From Hyphomicrobiales bacterium (GTDB taxonomy: Bacteria; Pseudomonadota; Alphaproteobacteria; Rhizobiales; Devosiaceae): a DNA stretch of 51,242 nt. Shown in pieces: positions 8,459-17,325 of this stretch. Position numbers and translations under genes: made by a program. The notes under the pieces were generated by a model that was given only the letters and a program-made list of their open reading frames with translations, was not told the DNA's origin and did no database searches. The DNA lies in assembly GCA_004144345.1 (NCBI GenBank), contig SEEL01000023.1, forward strand, positions 1 through 51,242, written 5' to 3'. Every line of letters begins with the position of its first letter. Within the stretch, counting starts at the first letter, position 1.

Positions 8459-8887
8459 TCAACCCGCCTCGGCCGACTTTTTCAGATGCGCCAGCATCGT
8501 CTGCCAATTCTTTTCGAACTCGGCCTCGGTCTTTGCATCAATGTCCGGCTTGTCGCCGACATTGCTTTGCGTCAGCGACACCTGCGTCCCGTCGCCCCGA
8601 GCCTCGAGCGCATAGCGCACGATGTGATAGTCGGCCGGGCGCTGCGGCTGGCCGCTCCAATGCGAGAAGGCCACCGACCTGCCCTCGGTCTTTTCGACGA
8701 TCTCGCCGTAATCCTTGAACGGCCTGCCGTTGAACTCGCCCGCAAAGGTGATCGGGTCACCGACCTCCCAGCCGCTCTCGACAGTGGTCCCCGGCATCAA
8801 GGCGATCTTCGACACCGTGATGGCGTGCCACACCGTGTCGACCGGCGCGTTGATGGCGATGTCGGCGCTCGCGACCTGCTTTTCCAT
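8459..8887 (-). CDS. SRPBCC (START/Bet v1-like, AHSA1-type) domain protein
   Basis: 142 residues. The N-terminus with DIAINAPVDTVWHAITVSK, then FSHWSGQP and the C-terminal helix FEKNWQTMLAHLKKSAEAG are typical of the SRPBCC fold, a hydrophobic-ligand pocket found in AHSA1-like proteins. The ligand is unknown. It lies 22 bases downstream of the membrane protein gene and its AAGGAGG ribosome-binding site is inside a perfect hairpin that abuts the upstream stop codon, which suggests translational coupling. Third gene of the GT2 operon by position. Confidence 0.85.
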   Translation of the reverse strand: MEKQVASADIAINAPVDTVWHAITVSKIALMPGTTVESGWEVGDPITFAGEFNGRPFKDYGEIVEKTEGRSVAFSHWSGQPQRPADYHIVRYALEARGDGTQVSLTQSNVGDKPDIDAKTEAEFEKNWQTMLAHLKKSAEAG

Positions 8888-8889
8888 CT

Positions 8890-8911
8890 GATCCTCCTTG
8901 GCGGGAGGATC
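8890..8911 (-). promoter_or_regulatory. RBS-sequestering hairpin ahead of the SRPBCC gene
   Basis: On the minus strand GATCCTCC pairs perfectly with GGAGGATC across a 6-base loop. The 3' arm contains the Shine-Dalgarno of the SRPBCC gene; the 5' arm begins within the TGA stop of the upstream membrane protein gene. A ribosome ending there would open the hairpin, so the two genes are probably coupled in translation. Confidence 0.6.
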
Positions 8912-10058
8912 AAACGCCGGGGCGGAGCATCAGGTTGCTGAACATGGGCAGGTCGAACAGGGCCGCCTTCCATGCCGGATCGTCCCAGATGCCCGTCTGC
9001 GTCCAGCTGAGCGCCGCCGCCAGCACCAGCGTCAGCAGCGCCAGCGCCCGCAGCGGGAACGGCAGGCGCACCACACAGAGCCACGAGATGAACGCGGCAA
9101 GCAGGGCGATGGCCGGCACAAAGGGCTCCATCGGCGTGGTGAAGATGGTGCGCGCGACGGCGAGGTAGAGCGGCAGTGCGATGACGGCCAGCGCACTCCA
9201 CACATGCCGCTTCTCGGGCAGGTTCGGCCAGACGCAATAGAGGATGGGCACGACCGCTACGGGCGCGAAGGTGAACATCGCGCCCATGCTGGCCACGACG
9301 TCGCCCATCTGCAGCGCGCCATAGGTCGCGATATAGGGCAAGAGCACGAGCTCGACCCCGAGGCCGGACTGCGCCACGAAGCCGACCACGCCGATGGCGA
9401 CGATCAGTGCCGGGATCAGGGCCACCAGCAGCATAGCGACGAAGGCGCGCGGATCGCGGCGGCCATCAGGATCGGCCAGCGCCGCGCCCAGCGCCAGGGG
9501 CAGGATCAGGGGTGTTGTTAGCGGACCGGCCAGCAGCACCAGCGGCATCAGGAGGCCGAGGCCGATGGTTGATTGCACATCGCCCACCTTTTCCATCTGA
9601 CGAATGGCGGGGATGATAGCGGCAAGGGCGAAGTAGAGCGGGAACCCGCGGCTCGACGCCGTGATGGCGTAGAGCACGTGCGCGTGGACGCCGAGCGCCG
9701 CGAGCATGGCGATGGTCCCGACGATCGCCCAGCCATTCAGCCGCAGCCGATCGTACAGAATGCCGAAGGACAGGCCGGCAAAGACGGCGGCGGTCAGTGA
9801 CAGCACGGTTTGTTCGAGCGCTACGTCGTGCAGAAAGCTGACCAGCACGAGTACGAGCTGCGACAGCCAGCCGCCGGTGCGCCAGGCCTCCCCTTCGAGC
9901 AACGCTTCGATATCGCGGCGGAGGAAGCCCGCATTGATGACGTGTTGCGCCACGGCGAGGAAGGCCGCGAGCGCCACCAGCCAGACGATGGCAGTCGCCG
10001 TGCGAATGAACGGCTTCCGCTGCGGGGGCGATCCGAGGGCGAAGTCGGCCGTCGTCAT
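8910..10058 (-). CDS. Polytopic inner-membrane protein in glycosyltransferase operon
   Basis: 382 residues from ATG 10058, whose start overlaps the stop of the glycosyltransferase gene (ATGA); the longer upstream frame lies within that gene and is rejected. About ten hydrophobic segments run through the protein (for example TATAIVWLVALAAFLAVAQH and the IGLGLLMPLVLLAG region). There is no signal peptide, and no transporter signature I recognise. The tight coupling suggests it works with the GT2 enzyme, perhaps in making or moving a surface glycan; that is inference. Function otherwise unknown. Confidence 0.8.
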   Translation of the reverse strand: MTTADFALGSPPQRKPFIRTATAIVWLVALAAFLAVAQHVINAGFLRRDIEALLEGEAWRTGGWLSQLVLVLVSFLHDVALEQTVLSLTAAVFAGLSFGILYDRLRLNGWAIVGTIAMLAALGVHAHVLYAITASSRGFPLYFALAAIIPAIRQMEKVGDVQSTIGLGLLMPLVLLAGPLTTPLILPLALGAALADPDGRRDPRAFVAMLLVALIPALIVAIGVVGFVAQSGLGVELVLLPYIATYGALQMGDVVASMGAMFTFAPVAVVPILYCVWPNLPEKRHVWSALAVIALPLYLAVARTIFTTPMEPFVPAIALLAAFISWLCVVRLPFPLRALALLTLVLAAALSWTQTGIWDDPAWKAALFDLPMFSNLMLRPGV

Positions 10059-12001
10059 TTGGCCTCTCCCTTCACGTCGGCGAGGTTCTTCTGCGTCACG
10101 CTCGACGTGCCGTGCTCGGTCTTTTCCCAATAGTGCGGATTGAACAGCAGTTGCCAGAACGCCTTGTAGGCGGCGATCGAGTGCAGCACCCAATAGGCCG
10201 GCAGCAGCACGCCGGCCGGCACCAGGTCGTAATACTTGCGTTTCAGCGCGGCGATCACCCCGAAATAGACGAGGAAAAGGTTGCCCAGCACCAGGTTGAA
10301 CAGCGCCATCGTGCCGAAAGGTTCGGGGAACAGCCAGCCGAGATCGAAGCTGTTAGTGAGCCAGACGAGCAGCGTGATGGCCCACAGGATCGGTGCCAGC
10401 AGCATGGTGAAGGGCGGTGCGCCGATGAAGAAATGGAAGGAGAAGAAGCCCTTCGTGCCGATCGAGCGCCACAGCTGGATCGGGTGCCGCATGTGCACCA
10501 GCCAGGTCTGCATGTAGCCCTTGATCCAGCGGCTGCGCTGCTTGATCCAGCTCGGCAGCACGCCATTGGCTTCTTCATAGGTCGTCGAATTGATGACGCC
10601 GACGGTGTAGCCTTCCTGCGCCAGGCGAACGCCAAGATCGGCGTCCTCGGTGACATTGTAGGGGTCCCACGCGCCGACCTTGCGCAGCGCCGAGAGCTTG
10701 AAATGGTTCGACGTGCCGCCGAGCGGAATCGGCACCTTGAGCCAGTCGAGACCCGGCAGCAGGAAATCGAACCACTGGCTGTATTCCAGTGTGAACATGC
10801 GGGTCAGCCAGTTTTCGCTGCGGTTGAAATAGTTCAACCGCCCCTGGACGCAGGCGAGCTTCGGATCGCCTAGCCGGAACGCCAGCACGGCCTTCTTGAG
10901 CTGGTCAGGCTCGGGCTGGTCCTCGGCATCGTAGATCGTCACCAGCTCGCCACGGCTGAACTGCAGCGCATAGTTGCAGGCCTTCGGCTTGGTCTTGGGC
11001 TGGCTGGGCGGCACGCGCACGATTTCGAACGTGCCGGGCAGCTTCAGCGCCTTGGCGGCGTCGATCGTCTCGGTGTCGTCCTCTTCGAGAACGAGCTTCA
11101 CTTCGAGCTTGCTGGCCGGATAGTCGAGGCCCTTGAGTGCGCGCGTCAGCAGCGGAAGCACCTTGGCTTCCTTGTACATCGGCACCAGCACTGTGTAGAC
11201 TGGCAGCGTCGCATCATCGATCGCCGCAATCGCTTCGGGCGAGATTTCCATGTCAGCCTTGCGCGACGAGCCGACGAAGGTCAGCAGGAATTTGAACGCG
11301 AAGGTCAGCGTGTAGATGGTCGTGAAGAACGCCATCAGCACGACGGCCGCCTGCATCGGCGCGAGGATGGCCGAAACCAGCAGTGCGCCCAGCATCGCCC
11401 ACAGGACGGTCTTCTGCGGCGCCGTGACGGTGAACTTGGCGGAGTGCTCGGGCTTCCACGAAAAAAGGGCCTCGCGGGCGAAGAAGCTGTCCCAGTTGCG
11501 GAACAGTTTCTGGGTCTCCCACAGGATGTCGAACGGCGAGGTGATGACGAAGTCGTAGTTCTCGTGCCCGAACCGCCGGTCACCCCAGTTGAAATGCTCG
11601 GCGGTAATCTCGGTCGTGGCGATCAACAGCCGGCCATCGATCTTCCGCCAGGGCACGATGTGGCGCTCGGCGTACTCGGCGCGGTCCTCGACCGTCACCA
11701 GGCTCTCGTCAATCGGCTCCTGCCTGAGATCGACGAAGCGCACGCCATAGACGTCGGCCACGCCGCGATAATAGTCCATGGGCCGGACCTCGCCCGACGA
11801 GATCAGCGTCTGCGCGAGATTACTGCCCCATTCGGCGGCGTGGCGCATGGCCGTGGCGAGACCGGTCAGCGACAGGAGCTTCCGCTCGATCAGGAGCTTG
11901 GCGACTTCCAAGTGCAGGCGCGTGCCGACCGTGCTGTCGCGCGGCACACCCAAAAGCTCGGAATTGTCGGATTCATGGGTACGCGAAACGAGATAGGCCA
12001 T
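10055..12001 (-). CDS. Membrane GT2 glycosyltransferase with N-terminal GspE/MshE-type domain
   Basis: 648 residues from ATG 12001; 28 in-frame codons upstream are not family-like. Residues about 30-170 resemble the N-terminal domain of type II secretion ATPases (GspE_N/MshEN), which in MshE-like proteins binds cyclic di-GMP. Residues about 197-247 hold two membrane segments. The GT2 catalytic domain follows: DAED at 358-361 (sugar-nucleotide/metal site), TED at 451-453 (catalytic base) and QRSRW at 488-492 (the QxxRW motif of processive cellulose-synthase-like enzymes). Further membrane helices follow at the C-terminus. It probably polymerises and extrudes a beta-linked polysaccharide; the sugar is unknown. 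First gene of a three-gene operon. Confidence 0.88.
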   Translation of the reverse strand: MAYLVSRTHESDNSELLGVPRDSTVGTRLHLEVAKLLIERKLLSLTGLATAMRHAAEWGSNLAQTLISSGEVRPMDYYRGVADVYGVRFVDLRQEPIDESLVTVEDRAEYAERHIVPWRKIDGRLLIATTEITAEHFNWGDRRFGHENYDFVITSPFDILWETQKLFRNWDSFFAREALFSWKPEHSAKFTVTAPQKTVLWAMLGALLVSAILAPMQAAVVLMAFFTTIYTLTFAFKFLLTFVGSSRKADMEISPEAIAAIDDATLPVYTVLVPMYKEAKVLPLLTRALKGLDYPASKLEVKLVLEEDDTETIDAAKALKLPGTFEIVRVPPSQPKTKPKACNYALQFSRGELVTIYDAEDQPEPDQLKKAVLAFRLGDPKLACVQGRLNYFNRSENWLTRMFTLEYSQWFDFLLPGLDWLKVPIPLGGTSNHFKLSALRKVGAWDPYNVTEDADLGVRLAQEGYTVGVINSTTYEEANGVLPSWIKQRSRWIKGYMQTWLVHMRHPIQLWRSIGTKGFFSFHFFIGAPPFTMLLAPILWAITLLVWLTNSFDLGWLFPEPFGTMALFNLVLGNLFLVYFGVIAALKRKYYDLVPAGVLLPAYWVLHSIAAYKAFWQLLFNPHYWEKTEHGTSSVTQKNLADVKGEAK

Positions 12002-12128
12002 CGTCACAGTTAGAGCCTTGAAAGTGAACAATTGCCCAAAGCGGGCGTAAGGAGTGTCTCGACCGTCCGGACGCGAGGCTTGCAATCGGGTCGGAAGCCC
12101 TTACTTTTCCTCGCGAGTAGAGAAGCCC

Positions 12129-13565
12129 ATGCCGCAGCCGCCGACGACCATCACCGACGAAATCGGCATTGCCCTGGGCAATCTCGCCGATGCCGCCAGC
12201 GGGACGCTGACGCCCACCCTGCGCCTCGGCGTGACCGGGCTCAGCCGCGCCGGCAAGACGATCTTCATCACCTCGCTGATCCACAATCTGCTGACCGGCG
12301 GCCGTTTGCCGGGCTTCGCGCCGCTGGCCGAGGGCCGCTTCATCGGCGCCAAGCTGGCGGAGTCGCCGGACGCCTCGATCCCGCGCTTTGCCTATGAGCA
12401 GCATCTCGAGGCGCTGACCGGCAAGACGCCGCATTGGCCCGAAAGCACGCGCCGCATCAGCCAGTTGCGCATCGTGCTCAAATTCCAGTCGCAGCAATGG
12501 TGGAGCGGCTGGAGCGGCCCCTCGACGCTCAATCTCGATATTGTCGACTATCCCGGCGAATGGCTGCTCGATCTGCCGCTCCTGTCGCTCAGCTTCGCCG
12601 AATGGTCGGCCCAGGCGCTGGCGCGGGCAAATGAAGCGTCGGCGCCTCCCGAGGCGAAGGCGTTTCTCGCCGCCCTTGCCGCGACGGATACGGCTGCGCC
12701 GATGCACGAGCCGGACGCCGAGCGGCTGGCAGCAGCGTTCACCGCCTATCTGCGCGCAAGCCGCGCCGACACCCACGCGCTCTCGACGCTGCCGCCGGGA
12801 CGCTTCCTCATGCCGGGCGATCTCGAAGGCAGCCCTGCCCTCACCTTCGCGCCGCTGCCGCCCAACCCATCGGCCCGCGCCGGCAGCCTCCACGCGACGC
12901 TGGAGCGGCGTTTCGAGGCGTACAAGGACGTCGTCATCCGCCCCTTCTTCCGCGATCACTTTGCCCGGCTCGACCGGCAGATCGTGCTGGTCGATACGCT
13001 GCGCGCCCTCAATGCCGGCCCTGCTGCCGTTGCCGATCTCGAAACGGCGCTGAGCGATATCCTGGCCTGCTTCCGCCAGGGCGACGCCAATCCGTTCCTC
13101 CGGCTCATCTCGCGCCGCATCGACCGCATCCTGTTCGCGGCGACGAAGGCCGATCATGTGCATTCGACCAGCCACGACCGGCTCGAAGCGATCCTCAATC
13201 GCCTCGTCGCGCGCGCCGCCCGGCGCGCCAAGTTCGCCGGGGCCGAGACGTCGTCAGTGGCCCTTGCCGCGATTCGCGCCACCCGCGAGGGCAAGGTCCG
13301 CGACCTCGACGTGATCATCGGCACCCCCGAGGCCGGCGAGCAGCTCGACGGCGTCACCTATGACGGCACGACGGAGATCGCGCTCTTTCCCGGCGATTTG
13401 CCGGCCGTCCCCGACGACATGTTCAGCGCCGGCAGCGTCGACCTCAACTTCCTGCGCTTCCTGCCGCCGCAGCAACTCGATCGCAATGCCGAGGGCGCCA
13501 GCGTGTTGCCGCATATCCGTTTCGATCGGGCGCTCGATTTCCTCATCGGAGACTGGCTCAAATGA
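12129..13565 (+). CDS. ycjX: YcjX family P-loop NTPase (DUF463)
   Basis: 478 residues. A P-loop GLSRAGKT lies at 37-44, in the family context of TPTLRLGVTGLSRAGKTIF. Other recognisable blocks include LNLDIVDYPGEWLLDLPLL, a switch-like DYPGEW typical of YcjX, and VLVDTLRALN. Members are stress-associated NTPases paired with a YcjF-like membrane protein. Start ATG 12129 was chosen over an upstream in-frame ATG at 12054 because the family N-terminus begins here. It overlaps the ycjF-like gene by 4 bases (ATGA). The 127-bp divergent gap to the glycosyltransferase gene holds no gene. Confidence 0.92.
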   Translation: MPQPPTTITDEIGIALGNLADAASGTLTPTLRLGVTGLSRAGKTIFITSLIHNLLTGGRLPGFAPLAEGRFIGAKLAESPDASIPRFAYEQHLEALTGKTPHWPESTRRISQLRIVLKFQSQQWWSGWSGPSTLNLDIVDYPGEWLLDLPLLSLSFAEWSAQALARANEASAPPEAKAFLAALAATDTAAPMHEPDAERLAAAFTAYLRASRADTHALSTLPPGRFLMPGDLEGSPALTFAPLPPNPSARAGSLHATLERRFEAYKDVVIRPFFRDHFARLDRQIVLVDTLRALNAGPAAVADLETALSDILACFRQGDANPFLRLISRRIDRILFAATKADHVHSTSHDRLEAILNRLVARAARRAKFAGAETSSVALAAIRATREGKVRDLDVIIGTPEAGEQLDGVTYDGTTEIALFPGDLPAVPDDMFSAGSVDLNFLRFLPPQQLDRNAEGASVLPHIRFDRALDFLIGDWLK

Positions 13566-14590
13566 AGCGCCCGGTGGCCATTCCGCTCGATGGGGCCGAC
13601 AAGCCGCAGGCTGTCGCCATTCGCACGCCGCGGGCGTTCCTGCCTGACGATGTCGAGGCGGTGGCCGAGCGCGTCGAGTCGCTGTCCGATGCGCCGCCCG
13701 ATCCGGAGACGATCCCGGTCCCGCCGCGCAAGGCCAGCTGGCTTGCCCGCATCCTGTGGACCACAGCCGGGCTACTGGTGTCGCTGGCGCTCGGCCTCGC
13801 CGCCGACAGCCTGATCCGCAGCCTGTTCGATACGAGCACCTGGCTGGGCTATATCGGCCTCGGCGTCCTCGGCCTGTTCCTCGTGGCGCTGGTCGGGCTC
13901 ATCATTCGCGAGACGGCAGCGCTGTGGCGCCTGCGCTCGCTCGATCACCTCAAGGGCGAGACACTCAAGGCGCTCGCCTCCGATCGCCTCCGGGACGCGC
14001 AGCCGATCGTCGGCACGCTCAAGGACATCTATGCGACACGCCCTGACATGTCCCGTGCCCTCACCCGGCTGAAGGATGACGAGGCGCAGTTCTTCGATGG
14101 CAGCGAGTTGCTGCGCTACAGCGAGCGCACGCTGATGGCGCCGCTCGATGCCCGCGCCCGCACGCTGACGGCGGCCTCGGCGCGACGGGTCGCGCTGGTC
14201 ACGGCAGTCAGTCCGCGGGCGCTGGTCGACGTCGCCTTCGTCATCTGGGAGAGCATCCGCCTCGGCGGCGCCATCGCGCGTCTCTACGGGGCGCGGCCGG
14301 GCTTCTGGAGTTCGTGGCGGCTGGTGGGCGCCATCCTTGGCCACCTCGCGGTTACGGGCGGCCTCGTGCTCACCGATGGCGTGGTCGAGCAATTGGTCGG
14401 CCAGGGCCTTGCGGCCAAACTGTCCCAGCGGCTGGGCGAAGGCGTGGTCAATGGCTTGATGACGGTGCGCGTGGGCATCGCCGCGATGCGCGTCGTGCGG
14501 CCCCTGCCCTTCACGACAGAGCCGCAGCCGGTGGTGAAGGATTTTCTTCCCGAGCTCGCCAACGTCCTCAAGTCGAACGAGAAGGCCTGA
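13562..14590 (+). CDS. YcjF-like inner-membrane protein (TIGR01620/DUF697)
   Basis: 342 residues. Two adjacent membrane segments are clear (WTTAGLLVSLALGLAADSLI and GYIGLGVLGLFLVALVGLII), preceded by a soluble acidic N-terminus. A cytosolic helical region follows, with a C-terminal DUF697-type hydrophobic block (residues about 250-315). It forms the usual two-gene unit with ycjX, starting inside its stop codon. Role unknown; the pair is usually described as envelope-stress related. It ends only 6 bases from the convergent ferredoxin gene. Confidence 0.88.
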   Translation: MKRPVAIPLDGADKPQAVAIRTPRAFLPDDVEAVAERVESLSDAPPDPETIPVPPRKASWLARILWTTAGLLVSLALGLAADSLIRSLFDTSTWLGYIGLGVLGLFLVALVGLIIRETAALWRLRSLDHLKGETLKALASDRLRDAQPIVGTLKDIYATRPDMSRALTRLKDDEAQFFDGSELLRYSERTLMAPLDARARTLTAASARRVALVTAVSPRALVDVAFVIWESIRLGGAIARLYGARPGFWSSWRLVGAILGHLAVTGGLVLTDGVVEQLVGQGLAAKLSQRLGEGVVNGLMTVRVGIAAMRVVRPLPFTTEPQPVVKDFLPELANVLKSNEKA

Positions 14591-14596
14591 CGCGGC

Positions 14597-14917
14597 TCAG
14601 GTCTGCGCGGCGCTCGGCGTGAGCGTCAGCTGCAGCCCGTCGAGTTCTTCGCTGAGCAGGATCTGGCAACTGAGCCGCGAGGTCGGCTTCTGGTCGAGGG
14701 TCGAGTAGATGAGGTCTTCCTCATCGTCGCTCGCCGCCGGCAGCTTGCCGTACCAAGCTTCTTCGACCCACACATGGCAGGTGGCGCAGGAGCAGGCGCC
14801 ACCGCACTCGGCCTTGATGTTGAGGCCCCAGTCGCGGATCACTTCCATGGCGCGCCAGCCATCGAGCCCTTCGAGCTCGTGGACTTCACCCGCCTGGTCG
14901 GTGACGACGATCTTCAT
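14597..14917 (-). CDS. 2Fe-2S ferredoxin, adrenodoxin/FdVI type
   Basis: 106 residues. Cluster ligands are Cys38, Cys44, Cys47 and Cys84, arranged C-x5-C-x2-C...C (AECGGACSCATCHVW and RLSCQILL), the adrenodoxin-like pattern; Cys42 is an extra, non-ligand cysteine. The start ATG 14917 lies 4 bases after the stop of the reductase gene, while the longer frame upstream is inside that gene. The likely role is electron transfer from the adjacent NADPH-dependent reductase to an oxidoreductase or Fe-S biogenesis system; the acceptor is not known. Confidence 0.9.
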   Translation of the reverse strand: MKIVVTDQAGEVHELEGLDGWRAMEVIRDWGLNIKAECGGACSCATCHVWVEEAWYGKLPAASDDEEDLIYSTLDQKPTSRLSCQILLSEELDGLQLTLTPSAAQT

Positions 14918-14921
14918 GGCG

Positions 14922-15947
<1,026 letters not shown>

Positions 15948-16038
15948 TCAGAAAATCCATGCTAGCCGCGAGCCCCTTAAACCCACGGCAGTGAAATTGT
16001 CCACCGCAACGCTCCAGTTTGACGTGCGATGAGAGGTC

Positions 16039-17325
16039 TCAGGCGGTTTCCGTCTCCGCCGCCCGGCGCAGGAACGGCCTGGTGCCGACCGGCACTTCGG
16101 TGACGCCCACCGGCTGGTAGAAGAGGTTGACGGTGGTCAGCTGCCCGCTTTCCAGCGCCTTGCGGGTCGCCTGATGGGTGACGACGAAGGCCTCGATGCC
16201 GCAACGCCGCATCAGCGGTACCTGGTCCATCAGCACATCGCCGACAGCCCGCAGCTCGCCCTGGTATTTGTAGCGCTCGACCAGCAGCCGCGCGCTCGAA
16301 TAGCCGCGGCCATCGCCGAAGGCCGGAAAGCTGATGGCGATGGAGGCAAAGCGCCCCAGATCGTTCGCCAGCGTCTCGACCTTGTCGGCCGGCGCGATCA
16401 GCAGCCCGTTGGGATGCGGATTGGCGAGCACGGCGTCGCGGTTCTCGAGATAAACCTTGGCCGGGATATGGGTATAGCGCACCGTTGCCGGGTCATCGCC
16501 CTCGGCCCAGGCACGGAACGGGTCGGCGATGAAGGCGCCGTCCTTGAACAGGGTCTTGTCTTCTGCTGCCACCGGCTTCGCGATCGCTCCGTTGAAGTCG
16601 AAATGGATGCCGCACTCTTTCTTGTTGAGGCCGCGCCAGCGTCCGGCGCGCGGGTCTTCACCCTCGGCAACGATCGTCGTGCAGGGTGCACAGCCGATCG
16701 ACCTGTAGCCCTTAGCGAACAGCGGATGCTCGGGCAATCCATGCTTGGTCTTATAGGCGTTGACGTCGGCATCGCCGAAATAGGCCAGCGGATTGACCTT
16801 GATGCGGTCGTCCGAGGTCAGCTCGAAATGCGGCAGCACGCCGCGTTCCTTGGTCTGGTAGCGCTTCCGGCCGGTGACCCAGCCGGCATATTGCGCGATC
16901 TCGGCGTCGAGCGGCTCGGTCTTGCGGATATGGCAGCACGAATCCGGGTCGGTTTCCCAGAGGTCGCCCTTGGGGTCGAAGCGCGCGATATCCTTGGGGT
17001 CCGGACGGAGCCAGCGCACATTGGTGAGGCCGAGGTGCGCTTCGAGCGTGCGGACATAGTCGAGCGTCTCGGCAAAATGCTTGCCGGTCTCGAGGAAATA
17101 GACGGGGAGCGTCGGATCGACCTGCGCCACCATGTGGAGCAGCACCGAGGAATCGGCGCCGAAGGACGAGACGATGGCGACGTCGTCCTTGAGCAGATCC
17201 GTCGTCGCCTGCCGCAGCACGGCGACGCCATCCATCTCGTCGAACATGCCGTTAAGCGCCATGATGCCCAGCGCCCGGAGCTTGTCCGGCCGGGGCGGCG
17301 CGAAGGCGACGCTATTGAGCGCCAT
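16039..17325 (-). CDS. cysH: APS reductase (CysH) fused to a DUF934 domain
   Basis: 428 residues in one uninterrupted frame. Residues 1-245 are an assimilatory adenylyl-sulfate reductase: FGADSSVLLHM nucleotide site, [4Fe-4S] cysteines C130-C131 (CCHIRKTEPL) and C212/C215 (GCAPC), and the nucleophile C238 in KKECGIH. The four cluster cysteines mark an APS-type rather than PAPS-type enzyme. Residues about 255-405 are a DUF934 domain (ISFPAFGDGRGYSSARLLVE and QLTTVNLFYQPV), normally a separate gene beside sulfite reductase. Start ATG 17325 has AAGGAGG upstream and overlaps the sulfite reductase gene by 14 bases. Last gene of the cysG operon. The fusion should be checked against sequencing error, but no frame break is seen. 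Confidence 0.93.
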   Translation of the reverse strand: MALNSVAFAPPRPDKLRALGIMALNGMFDEMDGVAVLRQATTDLLKDDVAIVSSFGADSSVLLHMVAQVDPTLPVYFLETGKHFAETLDYVRTLEAHLGLTNVRWLRPDPKDIARFDPKGDLWETDPDSCCHIRKTEPLDAEIAQYAGWVTGRKRYQTKERGVLPHFELTSDDRIKVNPLAYFGDADVNAYKTKHGLPEHPLFAKGYRSIGCAPCTTIVAEGEDPRAGRWRGLNKKECGIHFDFNGAIAKPVAAEDKTLFKDGAFIADPFRAWAEGDDPATVRYTHIPAKVYLENRDAVLANPHPNGLLIAPADKVETLANDLGRFASIAISFPAFGDGRGYSSARLLVERYKYQGELRAVGDVLMDQVPLMRRCGIEAFVVTHQATRKALESGQLTTVNLFYQPVGVTEVPVGTRPFLRRAAETETA

